Positions 15,822 through 24,211 of a stretch of 64,000 nt of DNA are shown piece by piece. The notes under the pieces were generated by a model, which saw nothing but the letters and a program-made list of their open reading frames with translations, ran no database searches and was not told the origin of the DNA. Position 1 is the stretch's first letter. Each line of letters starts with the position of its first letter. Location: contig CAYPQM010000005.1 in the NCBI GenBank assembly GCA_964412845.1, positions 1-64,000 of the forward strand, given 5' to 3'. Source of the DNA: JAWWPY01 sp964412845. GTDB lineage: Bacteria; Actinomycetota; Actinomycetes; Streptosporangiales; Streptosporangiaceae. The position numbers and the translations under genes were made by a program.

Positions 15822-17616
15822 GGAAGTCCGCATCACGGCTCTCGGTGTGATCGACGACGCCGTTCTTGAGCTGTCGCCCGGGTTCACCGTGGTGACCGGG
15901 GAGACCGGGGCGGGCAAGACGATGGTCGTGACCGGGCTCGGCCTCATGTTCGGCGGCCGCGCGGACCCGGCGCGGGTCAGGCCGGGGGCTGACCGGGCCA
16001 CGGTCGAGGGCAGGCTGCGCATCGACCCGGAGGGCCGGGTCGCGCAGCAGGTGAACGAGGCGGGCGGTGACCTGGACGATGATGGCGCGACCCTGATCGT
16101 CAGCCGATCCGTGTCCGCCGAGGGACGGTCACGGGCCTTCGCGGGCGGCCGCTCGGTCCCCGTGTCGCTGCTCACCTATGTGGCCGACGACCTGGTGGCC
16201 GTGCATGGGCAGGCAGATCAGCAGCAGCTGCTCAGGCCGGCCAGGCAGCGCCAGGCACTGGACCGGTTCGCTGGCCCGGAACTGGCCGCGGTGCTCGGCG
16301 CCTACCAGCGTGCCTACCAGCGGCACCGTGCGGTCCTGGCGGAGCTGGCGGAGCTGACCGGGCTGGCCAACCAGCGGGCGCGGGAAGCAGAGGACCTGCG
16401 GCGGGGCCTGGCGGAGATCGAGCGGCTGGAACCCGCTGAGGGGGAGGACACCGCGCTGCTGGCCGAGGAGGACCGGCTGGCGCACGCGGACGCGCTGCAC
16501 GCGGCGGCGACCACCGCGCACGAGGCGCTGCTCGGTGATCCGTCCAGCGGGTCCTACGAGGCGGCCGATGCGGTGACCCTGCTCGGCGGGGCCAGGCAGG
16601 CCCTGGAGGCGGTGGCGGATCACGACGCGTCGCTCGCCGGGCTGGCCGGCCGGCTGTCCGAGGCGGCCTACCTGGTATCCGACGTGGCGGCCGAACTGGC
16701 CTCGTACGTGCAGTCAGTGGAGGCGGACCCGGCCCGGCTGGCGGCGGTCCAGGAACGCCGGGCCGAGCTGACCCGGCTGATCCGGGCCTACGGCGCGGCG
16801 GCCGACGGGCCGGCCACCGGGGATGTGGCCGCTGGTGACCTGGGGTCGGTGCTCGCCTGGGTGAAGCAGGCCGGCAGCAGGCTCGCTGAACTCGATGGCG
16901 ACGATGAAAGGATCACCGGGCTCGCCGAAGAGGAGGCGCGGCTGGCCGCCACCGTGGGCGATCTGGGCGGGCAGCTCACCGCGCTGCGCAAAACCGCGGC
17001 GGAGCGCTTCGCGGCCGAGGTCACGACCGAGCTTTCCGCCCTCGCCATGCCGCATGCGAAGCTCACGGCGGCAGTCACGGCTCAGGACGAGTTCGGCCCG
17101 CATGGCATCGACGAGGTCGAGATCAGGCTCGCCGCGCATCCGGGCGCGCCCGCCCTGGCGCTGAGCAAGGGAGCCTCCGGCGGCGAGCTGTCCCGGGTCA
17201 TGCTCGCGATCGAGGTCGTTTTCGCGGGCGCTGATCCGGTGCCGACTTTCGTGTTCGATGAGGTGGACGCCGGGGTGGGCGGTAAGGCCGCGGTGGAGAT
17301 CGGCCGCAGGCTGGCCCGGCTGGCCCGGCTGGCCCAGGTCATCGTGGTGACCCACCTGCCGCAGGTGGCCGCGTTCGCGGACGCGCATCTGGTCGTGGAG
17401 AAGGCCGACGATGGCCGGGTCACCCGCAGCGGGGTCACCCGGCTGGACGATGCGGGACGGGTGCGCGAGCTCTCCCGGATGCTGGCCGGCCTGGAGGACT
17501 CCGAGTTTGGCCGCGCGCATGCCGGAGAACTGCTGGCCGCGGCGGCGGCGGAACGGGCCGCAGGGGCGGAGCGCCCGGGGGCGGCGGGCCAGGACCGGGC
17601 CGGGTCCCGGCGCTGA
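15814..17616 (+). CDS. recN: DNA repair protein RecN
   Basis: The protein has 600 residues in SMC-like layout. Walker A GETGAGKT (29-36) is near the N-terminus. Coiled-coil-forming segments rich in Ala, Glu, Arg and Leu fill about 150-390. The C-terminal ATPase half has GASGGELSRVMLA (from about 452) and Walker B FVFDEVDAGVGG (from about 478). RecN acts in double-strand break repair. ATG 15814 lies inside the end of nadK (8-base overlap), so the genes are coupled. A 9-bp tandem repeat encodes RLARLARLA in the C-terminal domain. Confidence 0.95.
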   Translation: MLEEVRITALGVIDDAVLELSPGFTVVTGETGAGKTMVVTGLGLMFGGRADPARVRPGADRATVEGRLRIDPEGRVAQQVNEAGGDLDDDGATLIVSRSVSAEGRSRAFAGGRSVPVSLLTYVADDLVAVHGQADQQQLLRPARQRQALDRFAGPELAAVLGAYQRAYQRHRAVLAELAELTGLANQRAREAEDLRRGLAEIERLEPAEGEDTALLAEEDRLAHADALHAAATTAHEALLGDPSSGSYEAADAVTLLGGARQALEAVADHDASLAGLAGRLSEAAYLVSDVAAELASYVQSVEADPARLAAVQERRAELTRLIRAYGAAADGPATGDVAAGDLGSVLAWVKQAGSRLAELDGDDERITGLAEEEARLAATVGDLGGQLTALRKTAAERFAAEVTTELSALAMPHAKLTAAVTAQDEFGPHGIDEVEIRLAAHPGAPALALSKGASGGELSRVMLAIEVVFAGADPVPTFVFDEVDAGVGGKAAVEIGRRLARLARLAQVIVVTHLPQVAAFADAHLVVEKADDGRVTRSGVTRLDDAGRVRELSRMLAGLEDSEFGRAHAGELLAAAAAERAAGAERPGAAGQDRAGSRR

Positions 17617-17727
17617 CTGGGCGGCCCGGGAACGCTGACTGGGGCGGCTCAGGGCCTTGACTTATGGGCCCTGTGATGATCTGTGTGGCTACGCGGGCCC
17701 GGTCTGTCTGGCAGGATGGACTACACG

Positions 17728-18918
17728 ATGGCTCCGTTCCTGAAATTCCCTAAGATGCACCGGAGCAGGCCGGATGACCTGGCCGGTGTAACGGGGCGGG
17801 CACGCCTGGACCGCCGGACCAAGAACCTCACGACGCGGTTGTGCGCCGGTGATATCGCCATCATTGACCACCAGGATCTGGACCGGGTCAGCGCTGACGC
17901 ACTGATCAGCCGTCAGGTCGCCGCCGTGGTGAACGTCTCGCCCAGCATCAGCGGCCGGTACCCGAACCTCGGACCCCAGCTCCTGCTTGAGGCGGGGGTC
18001 CCGCTCGTTGACGACGTTGGTCCCGACGTGTTCACCCGGGTGGCCGAAGGGGACACCGTCCGGCTCGATGACGAGGTCCTGCACCTGGGCGATGAGATCG
18101 TCGCCAAGGGCACCCTGCAGACCGCGGAATCGGTGGCCGCCGCGATGGCCGAGGCCAAAGCAGGCGTGGCGGCGCAGATCGAGGCCTTCGTGGTCAACAC
18201 CCTGGAGTACATGAGGTACGAGGGCGCGCTGCTCATCGAGGGCATCGAGGTGCCCGAGCTGCGCACGCAGTTCGACGGCAGGCACGCGCTCGTCGTGGTC
18301 CGCGGCTACCACCACCGCGAGGACCTGGCCACGCTGCGCCCCTACATCCGGGAGTTCAAGCCCGTCATGATCGGCGTGGACGGCGGGGCGGATGCGCTGC
18401 TCGACGCGGGATACCGGCCCGACCTGATCGTGGGCGACATGGACTCGGTGTCCGACAAGGGCCTGAGCTGCGGAGCAGAACTCGTGGTGCATGCCTACCC
18501 GGGCGGCGACGCACCCGGCCGCGCGCGCATCGACCGGCTGGGGCTGCCCTCGGTGCTCTGCCCGGCCGCGGGCACCAGCGAGGATGTGGCGCTGCAGATG
18601 GCCGACCAGAAAGGGGCCAGCCTGATCGTCGCCGTCGGCTCGCACAACACCTTGTCGGAGTTCCTCGACAAGGGCCGATCGGGGATGGCAAGCACCTTCC
18701 TGACCAGGCTGCGGCTGGACAGCAAGCTGGTGGACGCGAAAGGCGTCAACCAGCTGTACCGGAGCCGGATCTCCAGCTGGGCGCTGATGACCCTCGTGGC
18801 CGCCGCTCTGGCCGCTATCCTGGCGGCTGTCTCGGCCTCGGACGCTATGCGGGCCTTCCTCGATTTTTTCCTGGCCCAACTGGACACATTCAAGTTCTGG
18901 CTCACCGGATTGTTTTAG
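17728..18918 (+). CDS. steA: SteA-like cytokinetic ring protein
   Basis: The protein has 396 residues. It starts with the conserved LAGVTGRARLDRRTKNLT region, has a thiamin-pyrophosphokinase-like domain (IGVDGGADALLDAGYRPDLI, then GDMDS) and ends in one hydrophobic segment (about 350-375) plus a short tail. In Corynebacterium, SteA and SteB form a complex at the division site and affect envelope robustness. ATG 17716 is an alternative start; 17728 follows GGCAGGA. A TTGACT element near 17657 may be part of a promoter, so the run from here may be separately transcribed. The stop overlaps the steB GTG by one base. Confidence 0.92.
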   Translation: MAPFLKFPKMHRSRPDDLAGVTGRARLDRRTKNLTTRLCAGDIAIIDHQDLDRVSADALISRQVAAVVNVSPSISGRYPNLGPQLLLEAGVPLVDDVGPDVFTRVAEGDTVRLDDEVLHLGDEIVAKGTLQTAESVAAAMAEAKAGVAAQIEAFVVNTLEYMRYEGALLIEGIEVPELRTQFDGRHALVVVRGYHHREDLATLRPYIREFKPVMIGVDGGADALLDAGYRPDLIVGDMDSVSDKGLSCGAELVVHAYPGGDAPGRARIDRLGLPSVLCPAAGTSEDVALQMADQKGASLIVAVGSHNTLSEFLDKGRSGMASTFLTRLRLDSKLVDAKGVNQLYRSRISSWALMTLVAAALAAILAAVSASDAMRAFLDFFLAQLDTFKFWLTGLF

Positions 18919-19973
18919 TGATCGATTTCCGCTATCACCTTGTCTCCATCATCGCGGTCTTCCTGGCCTTGACGGTGGGCGTTGTGCTCGGCTCGGCCGC
19001 CCTGAACGGGCCGACGACCGCGCTGCTGCGCAAATCCGTGGCCAGCCTGCGCCACGACGAGGAAAACCTGCGTTCGCAGAACGGGTCCCTGCAGCAGGAG
19101 ATCAACAGCAACCAGCAGTTCGCCCAGGTGGCGGAGCCTGTGCTGCTCGGCCACCTGCTCGCCGACGAGCGAGTCGTCCTGGTCACCGCGCCCGGTGCGC
19201 CCAGCCAGGTGACCGACAAGATCGGCCAGGCGCTCACCCAGGCCGGGGCCAAGATCACCGGCCAGGTCGACATCCAGTCCAAGCTGTTCGACACCAGCTC
19301 CGGCACCCAGGAGACGCTCAGCCTGCTGACCCAGCGCCTCACGCCGAGCGGAATAGTCCTGCGGACCGGCGGCACGCTGGGCCAGGCGGGCCAGCTGATC
19401 GCGAGCGCGATCCTGACCCAGGACGGGCCCGGGCAACCCGCGGCGGGCAGCCAGGACGCGACCAGCGCCGCAATCCTCAGCCAATTCGCCGCAGAAGGTT
19501 TCCTGAGCGTCAGCGAGCAGCCCATCGCCCGTGCCACCCTGGCTGTCGTGATAATCCCGGCCAGCCCGCCCACGGTGAACGACTCCAACACGGCCAGTCA
19601 GTCCCTGGTGACCTTGTGTCAGGAGCTGAACCTGACCGACCTGGCCACCGTGGTGGCGGGCTCAGTGACCGGCTCAGGGCCGGGCAGCGCCATCCAGGTG
19701 ATGCGCGCGGGCGGCCGGCAGGGTCATCTGTCCAGCGTGGACGACGCCGACACCACCATCGGCCAGATCGTGGTGGCCCAGACCCTCTACGTGCAGCTGA
19801 CCAAGGGGAAGTCGGGCAGCTACGGCACCGGGTCCGGCGCCACCGCGCCTGGCCCCAGCCCCGCGCCCACCCCGTCGCCGTCCGCCTCCGCGGGCGGGGT
19901 CACGGCCACCCAGCGCTCCGGCCGCCCGAAGGCCAGTGCGTCCGCCACCCCGTCCGCGTCGAGCAGCCGGTGA
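18918..19973 (+). CDS. steB: SteB / MctB-like membrane protein
   Basis: The protein has 351 residues. It starts MIDFRYHLVSIIAVFLALTV, a single N-terminal membrane segment typical of this family, followed by a coiled coil (about 35-70, SVASLRHDEENLRSQNGSLQ) and an extracytoplasmic alpha/beta domain. The C-terminus is a Ser/Pro/Ala-rich disordered tail of about 50 residues. Mycobacterial MctB was described as a copper-related outer channel; in corynebacteria the SteB homologue pairs with SteA in cytokinesis. The context here (overlap with steA) favours the division role. The GTG start shares its G with the TAG stop of steA. Confidence 0.9.
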   Translation: MIDFRYHLVSIIAVFLALTVGVVLGSAALNGPTTALLRKSVASLRHDEENLRSQNGSLQQEINSNQQFAQVAEPVLLGHLLADERVVLVTAPGAPSQVTDKIGQALTQAGAKITGQVDIQSKLFDTSSGTQETLSLLTQRLTPSGIVLRTGGTLGQAGQLIASAILTQDGPGQPAAGSQDATSAAILSQFAAEGFLSVSEQPIARATLAVVIIPASPPTVNDSNTASQSLVTLCQELNLTDLATVVAGSVTGSGPGSAIQVMRAGGRQGHLSSVDDADTTIGQIVVAQTLYVQLTKGKSGSYGTGSGATAPGPSPAPTPSPSASAGGVTATQRSGRPKASASATPSASSSR

Positions 19974-21079
19974 GCGGCGGCAGGCGGGGGAGACTCGCCG
20001 CCATCGTCGGTGCCGGCGTCGCTGCGGCCGCCGCCCGGGGCAGCTACGCGGCGCTGACCCGCCGCCCGCCGGGCGGCACGGCCGCCTGGACCAGGACCAA
20101 CCACCGGGGTGAGCCGGTCACCCTGCTGGAAGGGCCCGCGGTGGCCGCGGCCGCCGTCATGTCCGCATCGATCAGCCCGGGGCTGCCGCCCCGCGCCCGG
20201 GCCGCGCTGGTGGCGGCCGGGATCGGCGCTGGCGCGTTCGGCGGATATGACGACCTCGCGGGCAGCGGGGACCGGCGCGGCTTCCGCGGCCACCTCGGCG
20301 CGCTGGCCCAGGGTGACGTGACCACTGGCGCCGTGAAGATCGGCGGCATCGGCGCGACCGGCCTGGCGGCGGCGGCGCTGCTCGGCGGGTCCCCGGTCGA
20401 TGTGGCGCTGAACGCGGGCCTCACCGCTGGGGCCGCCAACCTGCTCAACCTGTTCGATCTGCGGCCGGGACGGGCCAGCAAGGTGGCCCTGGCGGCGGGC
20501 ACCCTGCTCGCCGTGAGCGCCTCCGGCGGCGCCCGTGGCCGCGCCGCGGATGGTGCCGGCACCGCTGTGGCCACCAGTCCTGCGGTCATCAGGTCGGCCA
20601 GCCTCCGGCCTGCTGCCGCCCACGCCGTGGCCGCGCCGCTCGGCGCGGCGCTGGCGCTGCTCCCCGAGGACCTGGGGGAGCGGGCGATGCTGGGCGACGC
20701 CGGGGCCAACGCGCTCGGCGCCATGCTCGGCATCGCGGCGGCGGCCAGCCTGCGGCGGCCCGCCAGGATCGCGGTGCTGGCCGCGATCACCGGCCTGACC
20801 GCGGCCAGTGAGGTGGTCAGCTTCACCAAGGTGATCGAGCGGACCCCCCCGCTGCGCTGGCTGGACATGCTCGGCCGCAGGCCGGCCGCCGCATCACCGG
20901 CGCCGGCCGCACCAGCATCGGCGGCACCGGCAGGACCGTCATCCTCCGCACCCGAATCCGCCGCTACGGCCGAGTCCGGGGCGGCGGACGGGGACTGTGC
21001 CGGTTTCCGTGCTGGCGAGCCGTCTTGGGGTGAGGCTCACCCGGAACCCGTCCACCGGGCCGCTACCAGCGGGCAGTGA
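19970..21079 (+). CDS. Divergent MraY/WecA-family (GT4, PNPT) membrane protein
   Basis: The protein has 369 residues and many Ala/Gly/Leu-rich hydrophobic segments. Its motifs follow the polyprenyl-phosphate N-acetylhexosamine-1-phosphate transferase family: TNHRGEPVTLLEGPA near the N-terminus, GYDDLAGSG (Asp94, Asp95), NLLNLFDLRPG (Asp163) and MLGDAGANALG (Asp243). These correspond to the metal- and substrate-binding Asp residues of MraY/WecA, so activity is plausible although overall similarity looks low. The family transfers sugar-1-phosphate from UDP-sugar to undecaprenyl phosphate. The C-terminal 65 residues are Ala/Pro/Ser-rich and probably disordered. GTG 19970 overlaps the steB stop and its own stop overlaps the murJ-like GTG. 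Confidence 0.75.
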   Translation: MSGGRRGRLAAIVGAGVAAAAARGSYAALTRRPPGGTAAWTRTNHRGEPVTLLEGPAVAAAAVMSASISPGLPPRARAALVAAGIGAGAFGGYDDLAGSGDRRGFRGHLGALAQGDVTTGAVKIGGIGATGLAAAALLGGSPVDVALNAGLTAGAANLLNLFDLRPGRASKVALAAGTLLAVSASGGARGRAADGAGTAVATSPAVIRSASLRPAAAHAVAAPLGAALALLPEDLGERAMLGDAGANALGAMLGIAAAASLRRPARIAVLAAITGLTAASEVVSFTKVIERTPPLRWLDMLGRRPAAASPAPAAPASAAPAGPSSSAPESAATAESGAADGDCAGFRAGEPSWGEAHPEPVHRAATSGQ

Positions 21080-22728
21080 CCGGGCCGCAGGCGCCGGCCA
21101 CCGAGCCGGGCCCGGTACGGCAGGCGGGCCGGGGGATCGGCCGGGCCGCGGTCCTCATCGGGGTGCTCACCGCGGCGGCCCGGCTGGTCGGATTCGGCCG
21201 CCAGCTTGTCTTCGCGCACACCGTCAGCAACACCTGCCTGGGCACCGCCTATGCGACCGCCAACCAGGTTCCCAACATCATCTATGACATCGTCCTCGGC
21301 GGCGCCCTGACCAGTGTCGTCGTTCCGGTGCTGGCGGGTCCCGCCGCGCGGCGGCTGACCGCGGCCCGGGAGCCCGGCGGCACCGCCGAGACGAGCCAGA
21401 TCGCCTCGGCGCTGCTCACCTGGACGGTCATCCTGCTCGCCCCGGTCGCCGTGCTCCTCGCCCTGACCGCGGGCCCGGTGGTATCCCTGCTGCTGTCCGG
21501 GGCGCCTGGCTGCCACCCGCAGGCGGCCATGGTGGCCGTGAGTGCCCGGATGCTCGCCGTGTTCGCCCCGCAGATCGTGCTCTATGGCCTGGCCGTGGTG
21601 CTCTACGGGATCTTGCAGGCGCACCACCGGTTCACCGCGCCCGCGCTCGCGCCGGTCCTGTCCAGCCTGGTGGTCATCGGCGCGTACATCGCGTTCGTGC
21701 CGCTCGGCCGCGGTTACCAGAACCGGCTGGCCGCGCTGCCCTGGCCGGCCGAGCTGATGCTGTCCCTCGGCACCACCGCGGGGGTGGCGGCGCTCGCGCT
21801 GACCGCGCTCGGGCCCGCGCTGCGGCTGCGGCTGCGGCTGCGGCCTGCCCTGCGGTTCCCGGAGGGCGTGGCGGTCCGGGTGCGCGGACTCGCGGCGGTG
21901 GGAATCGCCGCGCTGATCGCCCAGGACGCGTCCGTTGTCGCGGTGATCGTCCTCGCGAACGGCCACGACGGGCAGGGCGGGCTGGTGCTCTACAACTACG
22001 GCTGGCAGATGTTCTTCGTGCCCTACGCGGTGCTGGCGGTGCCGATCGCGACCAGCGCGTTCCCGCTGCTCTCGGCCCGGTCGGGGGCCAGCTTCGACGA
22101 CACCGCCGCCTCGTCCACCCGGGCGGTCATGCTCGTCTCCTGGCTTGGTGCCGCCCTGCTGGCCGGGGCGGCGGTGCCCGCCTCGCGCCTGTTCCTGGCC
22201 GGCTCATCGGTCAGCCAGCTGGCCATGACGTTCGCGGCGTTCGCGCCCGGTCTTGTCGGTTACGGGCTGGCCGCGAACCTGTCCCGGGTGCTGTTCGCCT
22301 GCGGGCGCAGCCGGGTGGCGGCGTTCGCCCTGGTGGGTGGGTGGCTGCTGGTGATCATCGCGGATGTGGTCGCGGTGGCGCTGGTGCCCGCCCGCTGGGT
22401 GGTGCCCGTGCTCGGCCTGGGCAACACCATCGGCCTGACGCTGTCCGGGATCGCGCTGCTCGGCGCGGTGCGGCGGGCCAGGGGCCCGGCGGCGCTGCGC
22501 GGTTCAGGACGGGCGGCCGTGGCCGGGCTGGCGGGCGCGGTGGTCGGCGGAGCCGCCGGGGCGGCCGTGTCCGCCGTGCTGCCGGTCTCCGGGTTCATCT
22601 GGAACGCAGGCGTCGCGGTGCTCGCCTGTGCCTGCGTGGCAGTCGTCTTCGGGCTGGCTGCCCTAGTCCTCGACGGTGGTGACCTGCGCGCCGTGGCCGT
22701 GCGGGCCCGGGGGAGGTTGTCACGGTGA
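21076..22728 (+). CDS. MurJ/MviN-family lipid-linked glycan flippase
   Basis: The protein has 550 residues and about 14 membrane segments. The N-terminal pattern ARLVGFGRQLVFAHTV, then NQVPNIIYDIVLGGALTSVVVPVL, is typical of MurJ, the lipid II flippase. It lacks the long cytoplasmic pseudokinase extension found on mycobacterial MurJ (MviN), so it may be a paralogue rather than the main flippase. LRLRLRLRP comes from a 6-bp tandem repeat near 21820. GTG 21076 overlaps the stop of the PNPT-like gene, and its stop overlaps the glycosyltransferase GTG, so the three are translationally coupled. Cargo is not known. Confidence 0.85.
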   Translation: MTGPQAPATEPGPVRQAGRGIGRAAVLIGVLTAAARLVGFGRQLVFAHTVSNTCLGTAYATANQVPNIIYDIVLGGALTSVVVPVLAGPAARRLTAAREPGGTAETSQIASALLTWTVILLAPVAVLLALTAGPVVSLLLSGAPGCHPQAAMVAVSARMLAVFAPQIVLYGLAVVLYGILQAHHRFTAPALAPVLSSLVVIGAYIAFVPLGRGYQNRLAALPWPAELMLSLGTTAGVAALALTALGPALRLRLRLRPALRFPEGVAVRVRGLAAVGIAALIAQDASVVAVIVLANGHDGQGGLVLYNYGWQMFFVPYAVLAVPIATSAFPLLSARSGASFDDTAASSTRAVMLVSWLGAALLAGAAVPASRLFLAGSSVSQLAMTFAAFAPGLVGYGLAANLSRVLFACGRSRVAAFALVGGWLLVIIADVVAVALVPARWVVPVLGLGNTIGLTLSGIALLGAVRRARGPAALRGSGRAAVAGLAGAVVGGAAGAAVSAVLPVSGFIWNAGVAVLACACVAVVFGLAALVLDGGDLRAVAVRARGRLSR

Positions 22729-23978
22729 CTGGCGCGGAGGCCACGGGCCAGGCGGAGAGTTCTGGTCCCGGCGGGCCCGGCCGGGACGGAGCCGGCCAAG
22801 GCGGCGGCGACCGGGGTGGGCGGCTGCGGGTCGCCTTCGTCATTGGCACCTCCGCCGGGGGGACTGGGCGGCACGTCGCGATGCTCGCGGACGGCTGCGC
22901 GGAACGGGGTGCCGCGGTAGCGGTGCTGGGTCCCGCGTCGTCGCAGCAGCGGTTCTTCCATGATCACGGCGGATCCGCGGCGGTGCCGGGCGGCAATCTT
23001 CCGCGATCATGGAAGTTCGTGCCGGTGGAGATCTCCGACCGGCCGCGCCCGGCCCACGACGGCGCCGCGGTGCTCCGGCTGCGCCGGATCCTCGCCGGGT
23101 CGTCACCTGACATCGTGCACGCGCACGGCCTGCGCGCCGGGGCGATCGCGGCCCTGGCCCTGGCCGGTGCGCCCGGCCGCCGCAGCGCGCTGCTGGTCAC
23201 AGTGCACAACGCACCTCCCGCAGGCGGTCCGGCCGGTGCCGTGTACGCCGTCCTGGAATGGATCGTCGCCCGCCGGGCGGACGCGGTGGCCACCGTGTCA
23301 GGGGATTTGGCCGCACGGATGCGGCACCTGGGGGCCCGCGACGGGGGGCGGGCGCTGGTGCCCGCTGCACCTGCGGCGCCGCCGCCGCCCGATGAGGTGA
23401 CGCGGGTGCGGCAGGAACTCGGCGGCGGCCGCCCAGTGGTTCTCGCCGTCGGCCGGCTTGCCGCCCAGAAAGGTTTCGGCACGTTGCTGGCGGCGGCGGC
23501 CCGCTGGCAGCAGCGTGACCCGGCCCCCCTGCTGGTCATCGCGGGGGAAGGGCCGCTGGCTGGCAGTCTGGACATCGAGGCGCGGACAGCTGGGCTGGCG
23601 GTGCGGTTCCTGGGCCAGCGCAGCGATGTCCCGGCGCTGCTGGCCGCCGCCGACGTCGTCGTGGTCGCCAGTTCGTGGGAGGGCCAGCCGCTCAGCGTGC
23701 AGGAGACGCTGCGGGCCGGCCGGCCGCTGGTCGCCACCCGGGTGGGCGGCATCCCCGAGCTGACGGGGGAGGATGGCGCGCTGCTGGTGCCGCCCGGCGA
23801 CGCGGAACGGCTGGCGGCCGCGGTGCTGACCGTACTCGGCGACCCAGCGCTCGCCGGGAAGCTGGGCGCGGCGGCCCAGGTCCGGGCCGCGGCGCTGCCG
23901 AGCGAGGCGGCCGCCGTCGATGCTGCGCTCGCGCTTTACCGGCAGATCAGCGGCGGGTACCCGGCCGTGCCCCGGTGA
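22725..23978 (+). CDS. GT4-family (GT-B fold) glycosyltransferase with an inserted palindromic element
   Basis: The protein has 417 residues. After a disordered Gly-rich N-terminus, VAFVIGTSAGGTGRHVAML begins the acceptor domain; PDIVHAHGLRAG, VVLAVGRLAAQKGF, and SSWEGQPLSVQE (EX7E) followed by ATRVGGIPEL mark the nucleotide-sugar domain. It is a retaining cytoplasmic glycosyltransferase; donor and acceptor are not identifiable. Residues of about 77-97 (FHDHG...PRSWK) are encoded by a palindromic insertion flanked by a GTTC duplication; removing 63 bases restores a continuous QQRFVPVE sequence. GTG 22725 overlaps the murJ-like stop, making it the last gene of the coupled steA run. Confidence 0.9.
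   Translation: MTGAEATGQAESSGPGGPGRDGAGQGGGDRGGRLRVAFVIGTSAGGTGRHVAMLADGCAERGAAVAVLGPASSQQRFFHDHGGSAAVPGGNLPRSWKFVPVEISDRPRPAHDGAAVLRLRRILAGSSPDIVHAHGLRAGAIAALALAGAPGRRSALLVTVHNAPPAGGPAGAVYAVLEWIVARRADAVATVSGDLAARMRHLGARDGGRALVPAAPAAPPPPDEVTRVRQELGGGRPVVLAVGRLAAQKGFGTLLAAAARWQQRDPAPLLVIAGEGPLAGSLDIEARTAGLAVRFLGQRSDVPALLAAADVVVVASSWEGQPLSVQETLRAGRPLVATRVGGIPELTGEDGALLVPPGDAERLAAAVLTVLGDPALAGKLGAAAQVRAAALPSEAAAVDAALALYRQISGGYPAVPR
22956..23014. mobile_element. 59-bp MITE-like palindromic element inside the glycosyltransferase gene
   Basis: Terminal inverted repeats TTCCATGATCACGG (22956-22969) and CCGCGATCATGGAA (23001-23014) match at 13 of 14 positions. The element is flanked by a direct 4-bp repeat GTTC (22952-22955 and 23015-23018). 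Element plus one repeat is 63 bp, so the reading frame is preserved and 21 codons are added. It carries no gene and must be non-autonomous. I saw no second copy in this window. Confidence 0.7.
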
Positions 23979-24211
23979 TCCGTCCGCGGAGATGCCGTGC
24001 TGGCTGCCGCGCGGCCCGCCTTGGTGAAGCTGCTATTCCCGCAGGCCAGAGTGCTTCCGGGGGCATCGGATGAGCCAAGGGTTACTACACAGTACGTAGT
24101 CGTTTAGTGACATCGTGCTATTTCGGTTGAAAGTGCAGTTAGAGGTATGTTCCGCTGTTCCCTGGGCTCACGCGCTTTCGCGTTCGGGGGCCCACGGGGG
24201 GACATACTCGC

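Noticed and set aside
17657..17685. Promoter TTGACT before steA
   Set aside because: The -35-like hexamer is good, but no convincing -10 element lies 16-18 bases downstream.
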